NCBI GenBank assembly: GCA_034359265.1
Contig: CP136890.1
Span: forward strand, 96,621,501-96,685,500
Length of the DNA: 64,000 bases
DNA from: Canna indica
Lineage: Eukaryota; Streptophyta; Magnoliopsida; Zingiberales; Cannaceae
Direction: 5' to 3'
Each line of letters begins with the position of its first letter. Positions within the stretch are counted from its first letter, which is position 1. Both the position numbers and the translations under genes were made by a program. Shown piece by piece: positions 58,797-64,000 of the stretch. A model generated the notes under the pieces. That model made no database searches, was not told the DNA's origin, and was given only the letters and a program-made list of their open reading frames with translations.

Positions 58797-59694
58797 GTAG
58801 ATTTGGTTGAAGTGCATATTTTGTCCTATAAATTTTTAATTTTTTGAACTTTGGTCCTATAAATTTTATTTTTGTATTTTTAATCTTATAAGTTTGCTCC
58901 ATGGCATAGATTTGATTCTATTCGTGACAGACCGTTAACTCTCCGTCAACGTGGAGTCGTGGACTAACGTCGTTCATACACCTTGATAGATGTGGTCCTA
59001 TAAATTCATATTAAAAAATTTCAGTCATATATATTTGTCTCGTAACACAGATTTGGTCATATATATTTGTCTTGTAGCACAAATTTGGTCTTATCCACGA
59101 CGGTTTGTTAACTCTTCGTTCACGAAAAAATAAACGATATTATGTTCATGTTGACAAAGTTAACAGACCATCGTGGATATGACCAAATCTATATGACGGA
59201 TTGGCATATAGACAAGTTGGTATGTTAACTCCGTAACATAGATTTGTTGTGTAACATATATAAGTTTACTTAATAATATAGATTTGATCTTATTCATGAA
59301 GGTCTGTTAATTTCGTCAACATAAACATAACATCGTTTATTTTTTCGTGAACGAAGAGTTAACAGACCATCACACATATGATCAAATTTGTGTTATGGAG
59401 TAAATATATTAGATCAAATTTGTGCTACATGACAAATACATATGACCAAATATGTGATACGAGACAAATATATATGACTAAAATTTTGAAATGAAATTTA
59501 TAGGATCAAATCTGTTAACATATATGAGCAATGTTAGTCCGTATTTACGAAGAGTTAACAAACTATCACAGATAAAATTTAATCTGTACTACGGAGTAAA
59601 TTTATAGGACTGAAAATATTAAAATAAATTTTATAAAATTAAATATTAAAAATTTAAAAATTTATAAGATCAAATCCGCATCTCCCTAATGTAT
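58797..59694. mobile_element. Foldback element, about 0.9 kb
   Basis: Left-arm words (gttaactcttcgttcacg, tcatatatatttgtct, tttggtcctataaat) recur in reverse complement in the right arm in mirrored order, with the centre near 59200-59300. Ends are near ttggttgaagtgcatatttt and atccgcatctccctaa. No coding frame and no exact target duplication, so the borders are approximate. Confidence 0.7.
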
Positions 59695-62204
59695 AGTGTA
59701 GAACTTCTATTCATTTAAGTGGAATGAGAACCTCTGTCTTCTTAACTTTTAACCCATTTAATTTGCTTAAACTTAGTACACGATGATGAGAATGATACTC
59801 GATTTTGATAACGAGGATAATAATCCTGTATATATACACACGCAAATCTCCCTCTATGACATCTAATAACTAATCGAATCTGATTTGTTATAATTTGGTA
59901 ATTGTATCCATCATCCAATCCATTTGTGGACTGGTCCGAATCACATAAGTTGGGTCCAACTAATTTGATCCAGTCATTGTCCTCTTATGAACACCACATT
60001 TTTAGTTGCTACTATTCTTAAATGATATAAATCAAATCAATGAAACTTGTGCGTTATGAGAGAGGGAGAATAAGGAAAAAAAAACTTAGGTGACATTTAC
60101 TTATCCGCAAGTCATTATATTGCATAGAATAACAAATATTATAAATTGTAAATGTAATTTATCGTTTAATTTTCTACAACAAAAAAAATAACATTACATT
60201 TGACCTTGTTTACAAACGGCATATTTTACATGTGATTTTTTTTATTGCAACTTATTTTGCATCGTTTAAACCTTGTTTAAAAATATAAAATATTACAAAT
60301 AATTAATTATAAATTATTAATTAAGTATAAACTCAATCTATATGTTATAGTTAAATTTACATCTTAGGATCTGCTGGATAGAAAATTGACCCATTGACTT
60401 TAAATGCCCGAATTATTTACTCAATTAAAATATTTAAATTAAAATTGATAATAATAGACTCATTAAGTCTCGTTAACCAATATAATATTTAATATATTTT
60501 AGAACTAAATTGAAGTTTTATAAGTAATTAAACCTCATTGCATCTAAAGTGGTTTGTGTTGATTTTTTTTAAATAAATTGTGAAGAGGGAAAACGGGTGT
60601 AAATTAAACTGAATTCTTCTTTTTTTTACAAAACAAATTTATAGCGGAGTACATTGTTTTTATACCAAAATGTTTTTTTTACAAGTGTCTACAAAAATTA
60701 TATAAATAAAAGATAGGATAGGTTGTAGACTTGTAGCTGACTATCTTATAATTTTTAAATGTAATTTTAAAATACCATTTTATTTATTTATTTGTGATTG
60801 AAAACATTAATATTTTAAAATTAATTTAGTTTATTTATATATATATATATATGAAATTGAGTAACTGGAAAGATATTGGAAATAGTAATTTAGTATGCAG
60901 CTTGAGAGGTCAGAGGCAACAGAGAAAATAGTATTTAATTGTGAGTTATGTCGGCGATATGTTATATCCGTTTTTTTTTACCATGTTATATCCGTATAAG
61001 TTCAGCAATTAAACACGTAATTTTGGTGGGCTGATATGGTAACACTGTTACATAAAGTAGGATTACTCTAGTGTCCTTATATAAGCGAATTGATGTCTTG
61101 CCATTACGATAAGGACGATTGATAAGGGGGAGTCGTAATCAGGCAACGTGGTTCGCATAGATTTAAGGGACCATTCTTATGGTTCCCAAATCATGACGTT
61201 GATGTGTCGTGCTCCATTTACAATACGACCCCTCAATTTGAGATAGAATTCCACTCCGTGTATTTATTAGACTGACAACAATTATGCAATTGTGCATCCA
61301 TTTTATTTTATTTTGAAAAAAAAAACATGTATCGATCTTTCTTTTTTTACTTTTAAAATTCGAATAAATAAAATAATATAATTTGGACGATGCAGAGTGC
61401 TCGGTCCATTTATTAAAATAATATAATAATAAAAAAAGCAAGGTTTTTTTTTTGTAAGCAGCATAAAACTGAGGCTGCTGAATACCTTCACTGAGGCTCC
61501 TGCATTAATTAGATTTTGAATTTTTTGAAATAAGGCAAGTACGTACATTGCTCGGATCAAGAAAATATCTTTCAGCCACCGTCTATGAATTCAATTCGAA
61601 TATGACCTCGGATCAGGACGGCTGCGTTATAAAACAAATTGTAGGGACCAACATGACATTATCACATTTATTTGGTGTAGACTGGACAAGTAGTCCATAT
61701 CCATGGACGATGTGATGTTTTGTTTTCTTTTTTGTTAATATTTTGATAAACATGTAATGATGTTTTTTTAATATTTTTTATTTTGATAAACATGTAATGA
61801 TGTAAATATCTTCAGTTGTTTTCATGTGGATGCATGTATAGTATATTTGGTGCAAGATCTTTTTTCTATATTCAGCACGTGGATCAATTGGTTTCATTAG
61901 CATGCTTAATATAATGAAACGAGCGAGATTCAAGTATTAGTACTTATCAAATGACATAAGATATAAGTATCTATTGCTAAATATAATTAACATTTTGAAA
62001 AATAAAAGAACTCAATTGGAGAAAATTGAAGGTCAAATAGAAGGAAATCAAAAACTTCACGGCTAAATTGAAATAGAACTAAAATTAAAGGGCCAAATTG
62101 ATATTTTTAAAATGTAAGATTAAATTAATAAAATATTAAATCTTCTTCAGCAAACTCAAATTAGCTCTATTAATTGAAAATTCTACTCTATATATGGAAA
62201 TTGA
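59695..62204. other. AT-rich intergenic sequence
   Basis: No gene recognised. A direct repeat of ttttgataaacatgtaatga is seen at about 61741 and 61782, and a TA run near 60838-60853. Short frames here are random for the base composition. Confidence 0.5.
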
Positions 62205-62215
62205 ATAATAAAATG

Positions 62216-63267
62216 GTTAATTACCGTATATATCTCAATGTTACTCTATCTACCTAATATATCCTATCTTTTTATTTGTATCAAATAAATTTTTTTATTT
62301 TTATTTCGTTTCAAATTTATCCCGTTATTAATTATCTGTTAATTATTTTATTTGAATGTTGACGTGGACATGCTGATTGGAATTATTAGTCCACATCAGT
62401 ATGTCCACGTCAGCATGCTGACTCTTATTATCTTGTTATTAAGTGAGTTAATTATAAAATATATCATCACTTTTCATATTTTTTCCTAATCTATCATCAC
62501 TTTTTAATTTTTTTAATTATATACCTCAACTTTAGATTTATTTTAAATTTATCTCACAGTGATCCCAACGTTAAAATTATCGTCTAAATGCTGACCTGAC
62601 ACGATTAACATGGGGCAACAATCGACATTCTTATCAAGTTTTTAATTATAAATATTAAGCAAAACTCTATTTATAATTAACCCTATATTAAACCTAAATG
62701 TAAGATTTGCCTAGTCGGCAAAGTTGGTTTTAATTTTCTAACTCACCTAAAAAAAAAAAAAAACTTATAATTTTGCTTACTAGACCATGCTTACATCTAG
62801 GGTTAATTATAAATAAAGCTTATATGTAGATTAATCTATAGTTAATTACAAATAAAACTTATTTTAATATTAGTAACTAAAAACTTGATAAGAATATTGA
62901 GTAGACTATTAACCCACGTCAGCAGCGTCAGGTCAGCATTCAAATGATAATTTTGTCGCTGAAATTACTGTGGGATAAATTTGAAACAAATCGAAAGTTT
63001 TGGTATATAATTGAAAAATTGAAAAGTGAATATATATTAGGAAAAATATGAAAAATAAGGATATATTTTATAATTAACTCACTTAATAATAAGATAATAA
63101 CAGTCAGCATGTTCACGTCAATATTCAAACGAAATAATTAACGAGTAGTTAATAGCGGGATAGATTTGAAACGAAATAAAAATTAGAGACATCATTTGAT
63201 ATAAATAAAAAGATGAAATATATTAAGGAGAGGAGGTAAAAATTGAGATATATACAATAATTAACTC
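62216..63267. mobile_element. Mutator-like foldback MITE with 11-bp flanking repeat
   Basis: The left end gttaattaccgtatatatct pairs with the right end read in reverse (gagttaattattgtatatat). The arms pair further through atttcgtttcaaatttatcc and gttgacgtggacatgctga against their complements. Flanks are ATAATAAAATG on both sides (62205-62215 and 63268-63278), exact over 11 bp, in the 9-11 bp range of Mutator elements. No coding capacity; centre near 62740. Confidence 0.8.
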
Positions 63268-63278
63268 ATAATAAAATG

Positions 63279-64000
63279 ATGACATTGGCAACTTCAATAT
63301 ACAATAGATCTATAAAAGCGAGCCAAATATATAATTAATTATAGAGGCATTTAACTTTTAAAACCATCGATGATGTGATGTTAAAATAATTAATTATAGA
63401 GTCATCGTAATTATGTGATGATGTGATGTTATTTTCCATAGTGTGTTTGAGTACCGAATAGACTCCGAACTGATTGAAATTTATTCGATCAGATAAGTTT
63501 CGAATAGACTTAAACAAAATTTGGATAGAGTCCGATATAAAACTTAATGAATCGATTAAAATTGGTTTCGGTTCTAGGTACAACACATCGTGTATCCGAA
63601 ATCGAAAATAAAATCAGAATCGATGCCAAAAATTTGTGCCATATAACTTGTTCATTTATAGGTTTCATGATACATATTCTAGGATACCCAGTTAAAACAT
63701 GGTCCCTAGAACCTGATTTCAATAGCGTATTCAAAATCTATATTCTGGAACGTGTCATTTACAAGTTCTAACATGATATTCAAAATATGTATTATACCAT
63801 AAGTTCGAAGTAGGATTCGATTTCAGACTTCAACAAGTATGATTTAGATTCAAAATCTAAAAACGATCCTATATAGATAGAATCCAAATATTATAAAAAT
63901 ACAAGATACTCGGCCGGCTTATCTCTATATTTTTTTTTTGTTAATATTTTGATATTTGCGTGTTCAAATAATCTAATCTAATGTTGTTTTATTTTGGAAG
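63279..64000. other. Intergenic sequence to the window edge
   Basis: AT-rich with many tccgaa/gattcga words (63450-63850), which resemble the interior of some non-autonomous DNA elements, but no ends could be assigned. No gene recognised. Confidence 0.4.

Noticed and set aside
1..64000. tRNA and rRNA genes
   Set aside because: No GTTCRANNC box paired with an upstream A box and cloverleaf was found, and no rRNA-like conserved blocks; the only tRNA-related signals are retrotransposon primer-binding sites.

Overview
This is a nuclear DNA window from a flowering plant. It has intron-rich genes with plant-type proteins (a FAR1-related factor and two enzymes with plastid transit peptides), AT-rich spacers, and dense transposable elements. 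The GC-rich 5' end of the LPD gene and the style of its transit peptide suggest a monocot, but I cannot fix the species. All exon joins are by eye, from splice sites, reading phase and family similarity.

Genes, left to right: (1) a minus-strand gene for an uncharacterised single-pass membrane protein (493-2515, possibly continuing off the left edge); (2) a minus-strand FAR1-RELATED SEQUENCE gene (coding exon 5166-7217, leader exon near 8.7-8.85 kb); (3) a divergently transcribed, divergent CNOT9/Rcd1-like gene (9303-16427, +); (4) an INO80 complex subunit B/IES2 gene with PAPA-1 and HIT zinc finger regions (33284-35969, +, six coding exons); (5) a plastid dihydrolipoyl dehydrogenase gene (36955-49853, +, fifteen exons, 577 aa, one GC-AG intron); (6) a convergent plastid-type FolD gene (51093-53706, -, five exons, 362 aa). 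Genes 4 to 6 are housekeeping: chromatin remodelling, the E3 subunit of the plastid pyruvate dehydrogenase complex, and one-carbon folate metabolism. Nothing suggests they act as one unit.

The rest is largely transposons. From 17.66 to 29.48 kb lies one old LINE fragment (RVT zinc-binding plus RNase H regions, minus strand) cut into pieces by three insertions: a small TRIM-like element, a 2.58-kb solo LTR, and a 7.83-kb foldback Mutator-like element. That element carries broken NAC-domain gene fragments in inverted orientation and is itself interrupted by a 5.49-kb Ty1/copia retrotransposon with both LTRs. From 30.2 to 32.35 kb a hAT-like element is interrupted by a 1.54-kb solo LTR holding eight GGTCGACC motifs. 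LPD intron 2 holds a second solo LTR related to the 18-kb one. A hAT element with a decayed transposase and a perfect 8-bp target duplication lies at 54.5-57.45 kb. Long hairpin (foldback) elements sit in the first CNOT9-like intron and at 16.95, 58.8 and 62.2 kb, and a Harbinger-like element lies at 3.16-4.0 kb.

I found no tRNA, rRNA or CRISPR. I see no clearly new biochemical system. The most notable content is the NAC-carrying foldback element, the nested insertion stack whose host reading frame resumes across the insertions, and the long hairpin inside a CCR4-NOT gene intron.
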